NCBI GenBank assembly: GCA_003482905.1
Contig: DMXM01000011.1
Coordinates: 1-37,655 of the forward strand
DNA length: 37,655 nucleotides
Direction of reading: 5' to 3'
Source of the DNA: Elusimicrobiota bacterium
Lineage (GTDB): Bacteria > Elusimicrobiota > Elusimicrobia > Elusimicrobiales > UBA9959
The notes beneath the pieces were generated by a model, which was given only the letters and a program-made list of their open reading frames with translations, was not told the DNA's origin and searched no databases. Made by a program: the position numbers and the translations under genes. This document shows, piece after piece, positions 23,275 through 30,908 of the stretch (positions are counted from its first letter, which is position 1; the number at the start of each line of letters is the position of its first letter).

Positions 23275-23895
23275 TCAATACAAATATAAAAGTCCCTTCA
23301 GGCCCAATATCATATACCAGATACCCGCCACCATAAGGGTAAGACGGCCTATGTCATTGGCCCGGTGGCCCAGCCAGGGAGTACCCAGTAGCACCGGTGA
23401 GATAAAAAGCGAGGTAGAGGCGAAGAAACCGCCGAAATAGGCGAAGCCGTTGGGGATATCGGCCAGTTCCATAAGGCGGAGAAAGCCGGCCGCGAAAGGC
23501 GGACAGATATTTATACCGGTGACGAAGCCCAACAACATGGGCAGCCGCCGGAAGAAGGGGCTGACATCGCGCCGGAGCAGGCAGACCGATACTCCGGTAA
23601 CCCTGAAACCAGCCAGCAGAGCCATGGCCAGACCGCAGACCAGTAGGCCGGCAGGCAAAAGCCAGGCTGGCAGTGCGTACTGGCCGGCCTGGCCGGCCAA
23701 TGAGGCCAGCAGTGCGAACAGCATATAAGCGGCGAAGCGGCCGCCGGTGAATTGCAGGAAAATAAAAAAGTTGAATTTCCAGACGCTGCGCCCCTCGGCC
23801 ATAATGTAGGGCGCCAGCAGGGGCAGGCAGGAGGCCAGGCAATAAAACCCTGTGGAAAGTCCGAGAAGGAATCCCTCCGAGAACAAGGCGGGCAT
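23275..23895 (-). CDS. CcdA/DsbD- or UreH-like membrane protein
   Basis: This 206-residue protein has six predicted TM helices. Near the start of helix 1 is YCLASCLPLLAPYI (about 18-31), and helix 4 has GINICPPFAAG (about 126-136). These cysteine-proline elements resemble the two redox-active half-motifs of CcdA/DsbD-type thiol transporters and the related UreH-like/TauE-SafE sub-branch. If the cysteines are active it could pass reducing power across the membrane. It is the last gene of an operon behind a zinc-ribbon miniprotein and a membrane polyferredoxin, so an electron source lies alongside. Database annotation may call it a sulfite exporter TauE/SafE family protein. Confidence 0.72.
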   Translation of the reverse strand: MPALFSEGFLLGLSTGFYCLASCLPLLAPYIMAEGRSVWKFNFFIFLQFTGGRFAAYMLFALLASLAGQAGQYALPAWLLPAGLLVCGLAMALLAGFRVTGVSVCLLRRDVSPFFRRLPMLLGFVTGINICPPFAAGFLRLMELADIPNGFAYFGGFFASTSLFISPVLLGTPWLGHRANDIGRLTLMVAGIWYMILGLKGLLYLY

Positions 23896-23903
23896 TTAGC
23901 TGT

Positions 23904-24098
23904 TTAAATATCCACGGCCCGGTTGCAGCGTTTGCACCAGCCCGCGTCTTTGCCGAAATTATTCTTGCGGTTCAGCGGCACCGTGTCTTTGCAGCCCGGG
24001 CACTTCACCTCCATGCCGGACAGGTCCAGTTTGCCGTAGTCCTTCTCGAATATTTCTTTATTTGTATAGCGAGGAGCAAGCCATTTTCCGTCTTTCAT
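23904..24098 (-). CDS. Zinc-ribbon miniprotein
   Basis: This 64-residue protein has four cysteines in a CPGC (34-37) and CKRC (56-59) arrangement, a classical treble/zinc-ribbon spacing that probably binds one zinc or iron ion. The ATG is preceded by GGGAGA at seven bases. It is tightly packed, nine bases behind the polyferredoxin and eight bases before the CcdA-like gene, so it is part of the operon and not a chance frame. Function is unknown. A small soluble metal-binding or rubredoxin-like electron partner is conceivable; CxxC pairs alone do not separate these options. Confidence 0.75.
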   Translation of the reverse strand: MKDGKWLAPRYTNKEIFEKDYGKLDLSGMEVKCPGCKDTVPLNRKNNFGKDAGWCKRCNRAVDI

Positions 24099-24107
24099 AT
24101 ATCTCCC

Positions 24108-25238
24108 TTAACGCAGCAGCATGACCAGGTCGCGCAAGGCCGCCGGGGCCCAAAGCGACGAGAACACCGCGCCCAGAGTAAGCGCGGAAAAAACAAAAAC
24201 GTGCCGGGCCGTGAGCAGGCTGGCGGCCGGTCCCGCGGCCGCCAGGTCCAGGCCAAAAAGGGTATAACGGAAACCGCCTGACGGGCAGGCGCCCAGGCAT
24301 TCGCCGCAGAGGTTGCAGTAAGGCAGTATCTCGGCCTTCCCCCCGGGTTCGCATTTTATGGCGGTCATCGGGCAGGCCGAGGCGCAGACCAGGCAGCCGG
24401 AACATTTGTCCTGGTCCACCGTTATCCGGAAAGGGTTAAGCCTGCCCCAGAAAGCCTGCCAGGCGGCGAAAGGACAGAGGTAGGAACAGAATATCCGTTT
24501 TTTGGTGAGTAAAGGCCCTATCACCAGCGCGGCCAGCGCCAGCATCATCAGCGCATATTGCAGGCGGTGTACCGCCGGCTCGGCGTCCATAAAGACTTCG
24601 GTCAGTTTGAAAGGGCAGAGCCAAAGACAGTAAACCGGCAGCATATTGGCGAAGGAAACCAGCAGCAGGAAAACCAGGAGAGCGGCCGGCAGATCGCGCA
24701 GTTTTAACGCCCACCGGCCCATTCGCAGGAGCGGCCGCCGGGGGAGCGCGCTCAGCGCGTCGTCGATGCCCCCGTAGAAGCAGGCCCAGGAGCACCAGCC
24801 GCGACCTATGGCGAGCGTTACAAAAAGCCAGGCCGCGCCCAGCGTCAGGGGGCCCCAGAGTTTCCAGCCACCGCTCATAAAGGCCAGGTACTGCTGATAG
24901 AGATAGATCAGGAAATTAGGCGCCAGCGCTATATGGCAGAACGGCGTATCCTTAAAGCAGGACGCCTCGAAGATCTTATTAAGAAGACCGAGTTTGAAAT
25001 GGACCAGGAAAGCCAGCGCCGAAACCGCGAAGAAGATTCTGCGGTAGAACGAGACGCGGCCCGTGTAGACGATGGCGAAGCCGGCAGCCGCGGCAAAAAG
25101 CGCCCAGGCCAGCGGATACAGGCGGTTTATCTCGCGCGCCGCTATCTGCGCCGACAAAAAGAAAACGGGCAGGAACACCGCCAGCGAAAAGATCCCGGCG
25201 GCGATTATCCTCCCCCTCACTGAACCCGTGGCTTCCAT
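24108..25238 (-). CDS. Membrane polyferredoxin (NapH/NosR/CcoG-like 4Fe-4S protein)
   Basis: This 376-residue protein has about six TM helices. Membrane-associated cysteine motifs are WCSWAC (about 147), YCLWLCPF (about 203) and FCSYLCPF (about 253). Two classical 4Fe-4S clusters follow, as CSGCLVCASACP (about 282-293) and CNLCGECLGACP (about 309-320). A final TM hairpin ends the protein. This is the layout of NapH/NosR/CcoG-type electron carriers, which move electrons between membrane quinol or cytosolic donors and periplasmic or membrane enzymes. No nitrate, nitrous-oxide or cytochrome oxidase genes lie beside it. The ATG at 25238 sits about eight bases after a TATTAT box, so the message is nearly leaderless. 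It heads the operon with the zinc-ribbon and CcdA-like genes. Confidence 0.87.
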   Translation of the reverse strand: MEATGSVRGRIIAAGIFSLAVFLPVFFLSAQIAAREINRLYPLAWALFAAAAGFAIVYTGRVSFYRRIFFAVSALAFLVHFKLGLLNKIFEASCFKDTPFCHIALAPNFLIYLYQQYLAFMSGGWKLWGPLTLGAAWLFVTLAIGRGWCSWACFYGGIDDALSALPRRPLLRMGRWALKLRDLPAALLVFLLLVSFANMLPVYCLWLCPFKLTEVFMDAEPAVHRLQYALMMLALAALVIGPLLTKKRIFCSYLCPFAAWQAFWGRLNPFRITVDQDKCSGCLVCASACPMTAIKCEPGGKAEILPYCNLCGECLGACPSGGFRYTLFGLDLAAAGPAASLLTARHVFVFSALTLGAVFSSLWAPAALRDLVMLLR

Positions 25239-25260
25239 GTTATATAATAATATCAAACTT
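25239..25260. promoter_or_regulatory. AT-rich shared promoter core between divergent genes
   Basis: In this AT-rich stretch the plus strand reads TATAAT at 25243-25248, and the minus strand reads TATTAT across 25247-25252. Opposing -10 elements therefore overlap, suggesting that the polyferredoxin operon and the spermidine-synthase-like gene exclude each other or are melted together. No clear -35 boxes were found. Confidence 0.45.
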
Positions 25261-25308
25261 ATGGTGGTGCCGCATCAAGGGCTATGCCCTTCAGACGGCA
25301 GAAACCCA

Positions 25309-27363
25309 ATGCCAATGTTCCTGATCTTCGGCTTTTACTCACTGCTCGCGCAGGTCCTGCTGCTGAGGGAGATCTCGCAGGTGTTCACCGCCCACGAACT
25401 CTCTCTTGCCGCGGCGCTGGCCGCCTGGCTGCTCTGGACCGCCGCCGGCGCGCGGCTGGGGGCCGGCGGCCGCCGCCTTGATTTTATAGGCGCCGCAGTT
25501 CTTTTTGCGGCCCTGGCGCCGGCCAACATACTGCTGGCGAGGCTGGCCCCCTCTTTACTGCCGGGTTTATACCAACCGGGGCTTTTTGCCATGCTGGCGG
25601 GCTCTTTACTGCTGGCCCTGCCGTCGGGCCTGGCCAATGGCTTCGCTATCGGCGCGGCCCTGCCCGGCAGGCCCGCCGGCTTTTACGCCGCCGAGGCGGC
25701 CGGCGCCGCCGCGGCGGGCCTGTTCACTATTTGTTATTTCCGTTATTTCCCCGGCCTTAGAACCGCCGCGGTGCTGGCCGTTCCGGCCATAACGCTTTGC
25801 TGCGCTTACGCCGCGCGGAGGCCTTTGCTGCCGCGCAGGTTGGCCGTGGCCGCGGCGGCCGCGGTTTTTATAACTCTGGCCGTACTGGCCGACCCCCTGG
25901 CCTGGACGTTAAAGCCCCCCGCCCCGCGGCCGGCCCTTACGGTGCAGACGGAGGGCTCGCGCCTTTCCCTGACGTCCGGCGGGGGTTTTTCCGTCTACGA
26001 GGACGGCCGCCTGCTGCATACCCGGGAAGACGCCTACCCGGAGGAGATAACACACATCCCCCTGCTGGCGATAAAAAAGCCTGCTACCGTACTGCTCTCC
26101 GGCAGCGCGGCTTTTTTTATTCTGCCCGAAGTGCTGAAGCACGGGCCAGCCGCCGTGGAAATTGCCGAGCCCGACCGCGTTAAGGCCGAAACCCTGGCGC
26201 GCGAAACCCGCGCAAATACAAAGGCCTTCACGCTGCTGCGCGAAGACCCCCGCCGGCTGAAAGGCGGGGAAGGCCGCTACGGGGTTATTTTCCAGACCGC
26301 CTACCCGCCCGAGAACGCGGCGCTCAACAGGTATTTTACGGTGGAATATTTCCGGACCGCGGCGGCCATGCTCAAGCCGGGCGGACTGCTGGTCTTCCAA
26401 CTGCCCTTCGCCGAGAATTACGTGCCGAAGGAAGCGGCTTTCGGGGCGGCCTGCGTGCTGGCCTCGGCCCGCTCCGTTTTCGGTTCGCTGGAACTGATCC
26501 CCGGCCCGCGCCTGACTGTGCTGGCGTCGGATAAGAGGATCTCCCTGGAACCGGGCGCGCTGGCCGCCGCGTACGCGGCGCGCGGTCTGAAGAACAAGAC
26601 CGTGGTGCCCTCCGCCCTGCCTTTCATGCTTGACCCGTACCGACGCGCCTGGGCGTGGAACGAACTGGCGCGCGTAAAGAACGCGCCGCTTAACACGGAT
26701 ATGAACCCGCTGGCTTATTTCCGCTTCTGGCGGGCCTGGCTGTCCATGGTGGCGTCACCGGCCGCCCTGCTGGGCCTGGCGGCGCTGGCTGGCGCGGCGC
26801 TCTGGTGGGCCCACGGACTGGCAGGCCTGCTCAGGTTCACGCCGGAAAACCGCACGGGAGAGGCTTTTTTCATGGGCTTTTGGGCGCTGGCTTTCGAGAC
26901 CGCCTTGTTGCTGGCCTATCAGGCCAAAACCGGGCGCCTGGCGCCGGAACTGGGCCTGTTGTTCGCCGTTTTTATGGCGGCCGGCGCGGCGGGGGCGTGG
27001 CTGGGCGGGAAAGCAGGCAGGGGACTAGCCGCGGCGGAGCTGGCCGCGGCCGCGGCGGCCTTCGGCTGCGCGGCCGCCCCGCAGGCTTTGTTTTCCGGCG
27101 CGGCTTCCATCTGGCTTCTGATAGGCGGCTGCGGCTTTATAACGGGCTTTTTCTTCGCCAGGGCGGCCGGGGGCAGACCGTCCGACGTTTACGCCGTAGA
27201 CCTTATAGGCGGAGCGGCGGGAGGCTTTATCACCGCGGCTTTCTCCGCCCCGCTGGGCGGCATACGCGGGGCCATCTTCCTGGCGGGCCTGGCCGCCGCC
27301 TGCGCTCTGGCCGGCGCCGGCCGCGTCTACTTCTCCAAGAAGGCGTCCACGGTGAAAGTGTAA
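25309..27363 (+). CDS. Membrane protein with degenerate spermidine-synthase-like domain
   Basis: This protein of about 684 residues has an N-terminal membrane block of some six to seven helices (1 to about 190). A soluble Rossmann-like middle domain (about 205-455) aligns with spermidine synthase: a helix-rich AAFFILPEVLKHG, EIAEPDRVKAETLARE, YFTVEYFRTAAAMLKPGGLLVFQLP. A second membrane block (about 485-684) ends the protein. This is the order of fused MFS/spermidine-synthase proteins. The glycine-rich SAM loop (normally GGGDG) reads LSGSA, and the catalytic Asp region (VDxxDP) reads FQTAYPP, so aminopropyl transfer is doubtful. ATG 25309 was chosen because it opens on the first helix; ATG 25261, close to a TATAAT, would add 16 residues. 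Its stop overlaps the convergent MEMO-AMMECR1 gene by 37 bases. Confidence 0.78.
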   Translation: MPMFLIFGFYSLLAQVLLLREISQVFTAHELSLAAALAAWLLWTAAGARLGAGGRRLDFIGAAVLFAALAPANILLARLAPSLLPGLYQPGLFAMLAGSLLLALPSGLANGFAIGAALPGRPAGFYAAEAAGAAAAGLFTICYFRYFPGLRTAAVLAVPAITLCCAYAARRPLLPRRLAVAAAAAVFITLAVLADPLAWTLKPPAPRPALTVQTEGSRLSLTSGGGFSVYEDGRLLHTREDAYPEEITHIPLLAIKKPATVLLSGSAAFFILPEVLKHGPAAVEIAEPDRVKAETLARETRANTKAFTLLREDPRRLKGGEGRYGVIFQTAYPPENAALNRYFTVEYFRTAAAMLKPGGLLVFQLPFAENYVPKEAAFGAACVLASARSVFGSLELIPGPRLTVLASDKRISLEPGALAAAYAARGLKNKTVVPSALPFMLDPYRRAWAWNELARVKNAPLNTDMNPLAYFRFWRAWLSMVASPAALLGLAALAGAALWWAHGLAGLLRFTPENRTGEAFFMGFWALAFETALLLAYQAKTGRLAPELGLLFAVFMAAGAAGAWLGGKAGRGLAAAELAAAAAAFGCAAAPQALFSGAASIWLLIGGCGFITGFFFARAAGGRPSDVYAVDLIGGAAGGFITAAFSAPLGGIRGAIFLAGLAAACALAGAGRVYFSKKASTVKV

Positions 27364-28784
27364 AGCGAAGTCCCGGCGTCTTTCCAACAGGTACGCCGCA
27401 GGCCGGCTTTTTGCGCGCATAGCTCCCCCAGGAAATCCTCTTTGTCCGGTATCTGTTCCCAGACCTGGGGCAGGAAAAGTCCGGACCGCCCCTCGCCGGC
27501 GGCCACCACCCCGTGGACGCGCGGCTTGATATCGCCGGCCTTGGCGAGCTTTAGCCGTGAAAGCACGGAAACCTCCAGCCGCACGCCGGGCAGCTCTTCG
27601 GCCTTCAGCGGCGGGAAGCGCCCGTCGCGAAAGGCGGCCGAGATCGCGCCGTAACGGACGGCGTCCATCAGGGTCATCGCGGGCTCCACGGTGCCTACGC
27701 ACCCGCGCAGGTTCCCCCCGGCGGTAAGAGTGACAAAAACGGCCCCCGGCAGGTTCAGCCGCGGGTCGCGCTCCAGGCCGCCTGGCGCTTCCTTACCGGA
27801 GAAATAATATTCAAGGGTCAGCCTGGCTTCCTTCAGCAGGGCCGCGCCCTGCGCCCGGGAAAGCGTAAGCTGGTCCGCTTTCCCGCCCCTGACGAATAAA
27901 CCCGAGATATAACCCACCACGCGGCCGGGGCCGGCGGAGCCGGGGTTCTCGTTATAGGAATCTGAAATTTTCAGGGTTTGGAAAGACGCCGCGCCGAGGT
28001 TGCGCGCGGCCTCCATGCCCGCCTCCACGGCCGCCTCGCCGCAGGCGCAGGTCTCAAGCCCGGGGACTTTTTTTGCGTCAAGCATCCTGGCGGTGGTCCA
28101 GACAATATCCGGGGCCATGCTCCCCATGGCCAGCAGCATGGCTCCGTCGGCGGCGGCCGCCGTTTCACTGGAGGGATAATGCGAGAAATCGGTGGAGATC
28201 ACTATCAGCGCTTTTTTTCCGCGTAAGGCCGCCGCCAGCGCGGCTCCTATTTTCTTAAGAGTGGAGAGGTCCCCGGTATTGAGCACGGCGGGCAGCAGCA
28301 GGAAAGGCCTTTTAAGTTTCCGCTGCAGGAAGGGCAGCTGCACTTCCACGGCGTGCTCCCGCGCGTGGGCCGAGGGGCGCTCCTCGAAAAGCGGGCTTGC
28401 CTTCTGCAGCGCGGCGGCGAGTTTCTTGTCCGGGAATACCTTGCCGAGCGGGGTTTCATAGAAATCGGAAACCAGCAGGGCGGCGCCCTTCACGCCTTCC
28501 GTATGCCCGGCAGCCAGTATCACCACGGTGTCGTAGCTGTCGCCGATAAATTTATAGGCGAGCCCGGCCATTTTACCGGAATACTCATAACCGGCGTGGG
28601 GGGCCAGCACAGCCACTACCTCCCCCGCCGGCCGGCCCGCGCCGCCGCCGGCAAGAGCGGCGTCCACAAAGGCCGAAAGCGCCGCCTTGTCGGCTGGATA
28701 GAACTGGCCTGCCACTACGGCCTCCCGCGCGACGGCAGGCCCCGCGGCGCCCGCCAAGGTCAGGAATAAAAATAATAGCTTCAT
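27327..28784 (-). CDS. Exported AmmeMemoRadiSam B-A fusion (MEMO + AMMECR1)
   Basis: This 485-residue protein has a signal peptide (residues 1-19, ending AVA). A MEMO domain follows (about 22-300) with APHAGYEYSG, AGHTEG, HAREHAVEVQLPFL, STDFSHY and ETCACGEAAVEAG, matching the metal-site His/His/Cys of human MEMO1. An AMMECR1 domain ends it (about 310-485) with the invariant LRGCVG. In bacteria these two proteins and a radical SAM enzyme form the AmmeMemoRadiSam set, whose biochemical role is not settled. Fusion of B to A is known; an N-terminal export signal is noteworthy. ATG 28784 has GGGGG five bases before it; the upstream extension overlaps the radical SAM gene. It is last in the ispA-dxs-LOG-radical SAM operon. 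Confidence 0.9.
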   Translation of the reverse strand: MKLLFLFLTLAGAAGPAVAREAVVAGQFYPADKAALSAFVDAALAGGGAGRPAGEVVAVLAPHAGYEYSGKMAGLAYKFIGDSYDTVVILAAGHTEGVKGAALLVSDFYETPLGKVFPDKKLAAALQKASPLFEERPSAHAREHAVEVQLPFLQRKLKRPFLLLPAVLNTGDLSTLKKIGAALAAALRGKKALIVISTDFSHYPSSETAAAADGAMLLAMGSMAPDIVWTTARMLDAKKVPGLETCACGEAAVEAGMEAARNLGAASFQTLKISDSYNENPGSAGPGRVVGYISGLFVRGGKADQLTLSRAQGAALLKEARLTLEYYFSGKEAPGGLERDPRLNLPGAVFVTLTAGGNLRGCVGTVEPAMTLMDAVRYGAISAAFRDGRFPPLKAEELPGVRLEVSVLSRLKLAKAGDIKPRVHGVVAAGEGRSGLFLPQVWEQIPDKEDFLGELCAQKAGLRRTCWKDAGTSLYTFTVDAFLEK

Positions 28785-28804
28785 AAAATCCCCCTGCCTG
28801 TCGT

Positions 28805-30034
28805 CTACCAGATTCCCGGCACTTTGGTCCCATCCCACGGACAGCGGCCCCCCGTGGGGGTAAGGCGGTCCTCCAGCACCGCGTAACCGTAACGGCGAAT
28901 AAGTACCCTGCCGCATTTGGGGCAATATGTGTTTTCCCCCTCATGCCCGGGAGCGTTGCCAATATACACGAATTTGAGCCCTTTTTTCATGGCGATATCG
29001 CGGGCTGAAGTAAGCGTGGCCACTGGGGTCGCTGGCAAATCGCTAAGGAGATAATTCGGGGAGAAGCGGGAGAAGAAAAGAGGGGTAAGCGGGCCGAGAT
29101 TGTCTTTCACCCAGCCTGAAAGAGCTGCGATATCGCTAGAGCTGTCATTCAGGCCGGGGACGACAAGGTTGACAACTTCGAAGAGCGCCCCCTTTTTTTT
29201 CAGTTCCAGCAGCGTCCGCTTGACCGGCTCCAGGCGCGCGCCGGTATAGCCGCGGTAGAACTTCTCGCTGAAACCCTTAAGGTCTATCTTTACCACGTCC
29301 ATGAACGGCAGCAGGGCCGCCAGCGGCTCAGGGTTTATATAGCCGGCGCTTACCATGACGTTCCTCAGCCCCCGGCGGCGGGCGAGGACGGCCGTGTCGT
29401 ACATATACTCGTAAAAGACCGCCGGCTCGGAATAGGTATAGGCGATGGCCCGGGTGCGGGTGGCCAGGGCGTAATTAACCGTCTCTTCGGGCGAAAGCGC
29501 GCCGACGTCCCGCGTTACAATTTCGCCGTAAACCAGTCTCTCCGGGGAAACCTTTACGTTGAGCGCCACCGGCACGGAAACCAGCGGGGCGGCCTGTTCC
29601 GGATATATCTGCGAGATCTCCCAGTTCTGGCAGGCCTTGCAGGCCAGGTTGCAGCCCGGCGCGGCCAGTGAGTAGATCAGGCTGCCGGGTGACATATGGT
29701 AAACGGGTTTTTTTTCTATCGGGTCTACGTGCACGGCCGCCGGCTTGGAATAAACCAGGGTCTTGATCCTGCCGCCGTAGTTTATCCTCACCTTGCAGCG
29801 GCCCCGTACGCCCTCGGGGAGAAAACAGTTGTACGGGCAAAGCCGGCACTGCACCCCGTTGCAGACGGGGGCGGCAAAGCGCCCGTCGCGCACGTGCGGG
29901 CTGCGGGGCGGGTACAGGGTGGAGAAAGTGGCAGGGGGCGGATAGAAGGCCAGAAAGGCCGAGGCGCCCAGCGCGGCCCCGGCGGTTAAAACCGCCAGGA
30001 GCCACGCCGCGGCGCCACGGTCGTTCGGCTTCAT
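28805..30034 (-). CDS. AmmeMemoRadiSam radical SAM enzyme with N-terminal TM anchor
   Basis: This 409-residue protein has one hydrophobic helix (about 9-30) and then an extra cysteine cluster CNGVQCRLCPYNC (about 58-70) seen in this family. The radical SAM CX3CX2C motif is in GCNLACKACQNW (about 126-137). A C-terminal rubredoxin-like pair follows, with YCPKCG and a final GGRCPWDG. The family generates a 5'-deoxyadenosyl radical; the substrate is unknown. Lys-Arg near the N-terminus followed by a helix predicts N-in, C-out topology, which would place an Fe-S/SAM domain outside. Either the helix is not inserted that way or this is unusual. The start overlaps the LOG stop by four bases. Confidence 0.9.
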   Translation of the reverse strand: MKPNDRGAAAWLLAVLTAGAALGASAFLAFYPPPATFSTLYPPRSPHVRDGRFAAPVCNGVQCRLCPYNCFLPEGVRGRCKVRINYGGRIKTLVYSKPAAVHVDPIEKKPVYHMSPGSLIYSLAAPGCNLACKACQNWEISQIYPEQAAPLVSVPVALNVKVSPERLVYGEIVTRDVGALSPEETVNYALATRTRAIAYTYSEPAVFYEYMYDTAVLARRRGLRNVMVSAGYINPEPLAALLPFMDVVKIDLKGFSEKFYRGYTGARLEPVKRTLLELKKKGALFEVVNLVVPGLNDSSSDIAALSGWVKDNLGPLTPLFFSRFSPNYLLSDLPATPVATLTSARDIAMKKGLKFVYIGNAPGHEGENTYCPKCGRVLIRRYGYAVLEDRLTPTGGRCPWDGTKVPGIW

Positions 30035-30891
30035 TTTCCGTTAGCCAGCGGGTTTTGGCGGTAGAAATCCGAGATCTGGTCCCAGATCTCCTGCCCCGTC
30101 TCCGCGTAAGAGAAGAGCTTAAGGTCTTCTTTCGCTATATAGCCCCACTTGGCCATATTGGCGAAGTTGATGACGTCGTCCCAGTATTTTTTACCTACCA
30201 AGACTATGGGCAGGCGGGTCTTCTTGCCGGTCTGCACCAGCGTAAGCACCTCAAAAAGCTCGTCCATGGTGCCGAAACCGCCGGGGAACGCCACCAGCGC
30301 GCGCGCCCGCATGACGAAGTGCATCTTACGGATGGCGAAATAATGAAACCTGAAGCAGAACTCGGGGGAGACGTAGGGGTTGGGGCCCTGCTCCATGTCG
30401 AGCGTGATGTTCAGGCCTATGTTCTTGGCGCCGGCTTCGTAGGCGCCGCGGTTGGCGGCTTCCATTATGCCGGGCCCGCCGCCGGTGACCACCACCAGCT
30501 TCCTGCCGGGGATACAGTCGTTGGTTGAGACCAGGCGGCCGAAATCGCGCGCCACCTCGTAATATTTAGTGGAGGCGTCCAGGCGCTGCGCCGAAGCCAG
30601 CTTATTGCGGAGAACCTGGTCCTTGGGATCCTTTTTAAGGAGAGCGCGCATTTCGGCTATGCGGGCGTCCGATTGCGGCTTGTCCCAGATGCGGGCGCTG
30701 CCGAAAACCACCACTGTGGATTTTACGCCGTATTCCAGCAGCGTCATCTCGGGTTTCTGCAGTTCCAGCATAAGGCGGACGGGGCGCAATCCGTCGCTGG
30801 TAAGAAATTCGGGGTCCAGGTAGGCTTTTTTATAGGCCTTGGCCTTGCGAAGTTTTAAAACCTGCTTCATCATCGGCATCTTGGTTTTCAC
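30031..30891 (-). CDS. LOG family Rossmann-fold protein (TIGR00730-type)
   Basis: This 286-residue protein has a LOG domain after about 100 residues of N-terminal helix. TGGGPGIMEAANRGA (about 153-167) and PGGFGTMDELFE (about 217-228) form the nucleotide-monophosphate-binding and catalytic PGGxGT..E motifs of the lysine-decarboxylase-like/cytokinin-activating LOG family. The family cleaves the N-glycosidic bond of nucleoside monophosphates, releasing ribose 5-phosphate. The start is GTG with AAGGAG seven bases before it. Set between dxs (17-base gap) and the radical SAM gene (ATGA overlap), it may use prenylated nucleotides, since isoprenoid genes lie directly upstream; that link is inference. 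Confidence 0.9.
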   Translation of the reverse strand: MKTKMPMMKQVLKLRKAKAYKKAYLDPEFLTSDGLRPVRLMLELQKPEMTLLEYGVKSTVVVFGSARIWDKPQSDARIAEMRALLKKDPKDQVLRNKLASAQRLDASTKYYEVARDFGRLVSTNDCIPGRKLVVVTGGGPGIMEAANRGAYEAGAKNIGLNITLDMEQGPNPYVSPEFCFRFHYFAIRKMHFVMRARALVAFPGGFGTMDELFEVLTLVQTGKKTRLPIVLVGKKYWDDVINFANMAKWGYIAKEDLKLFSYAETGQEIWDQISDFYRQNPLANGK

Positions 30892-30908
30892 GGTTAACTC
30901 CTTGAAGT

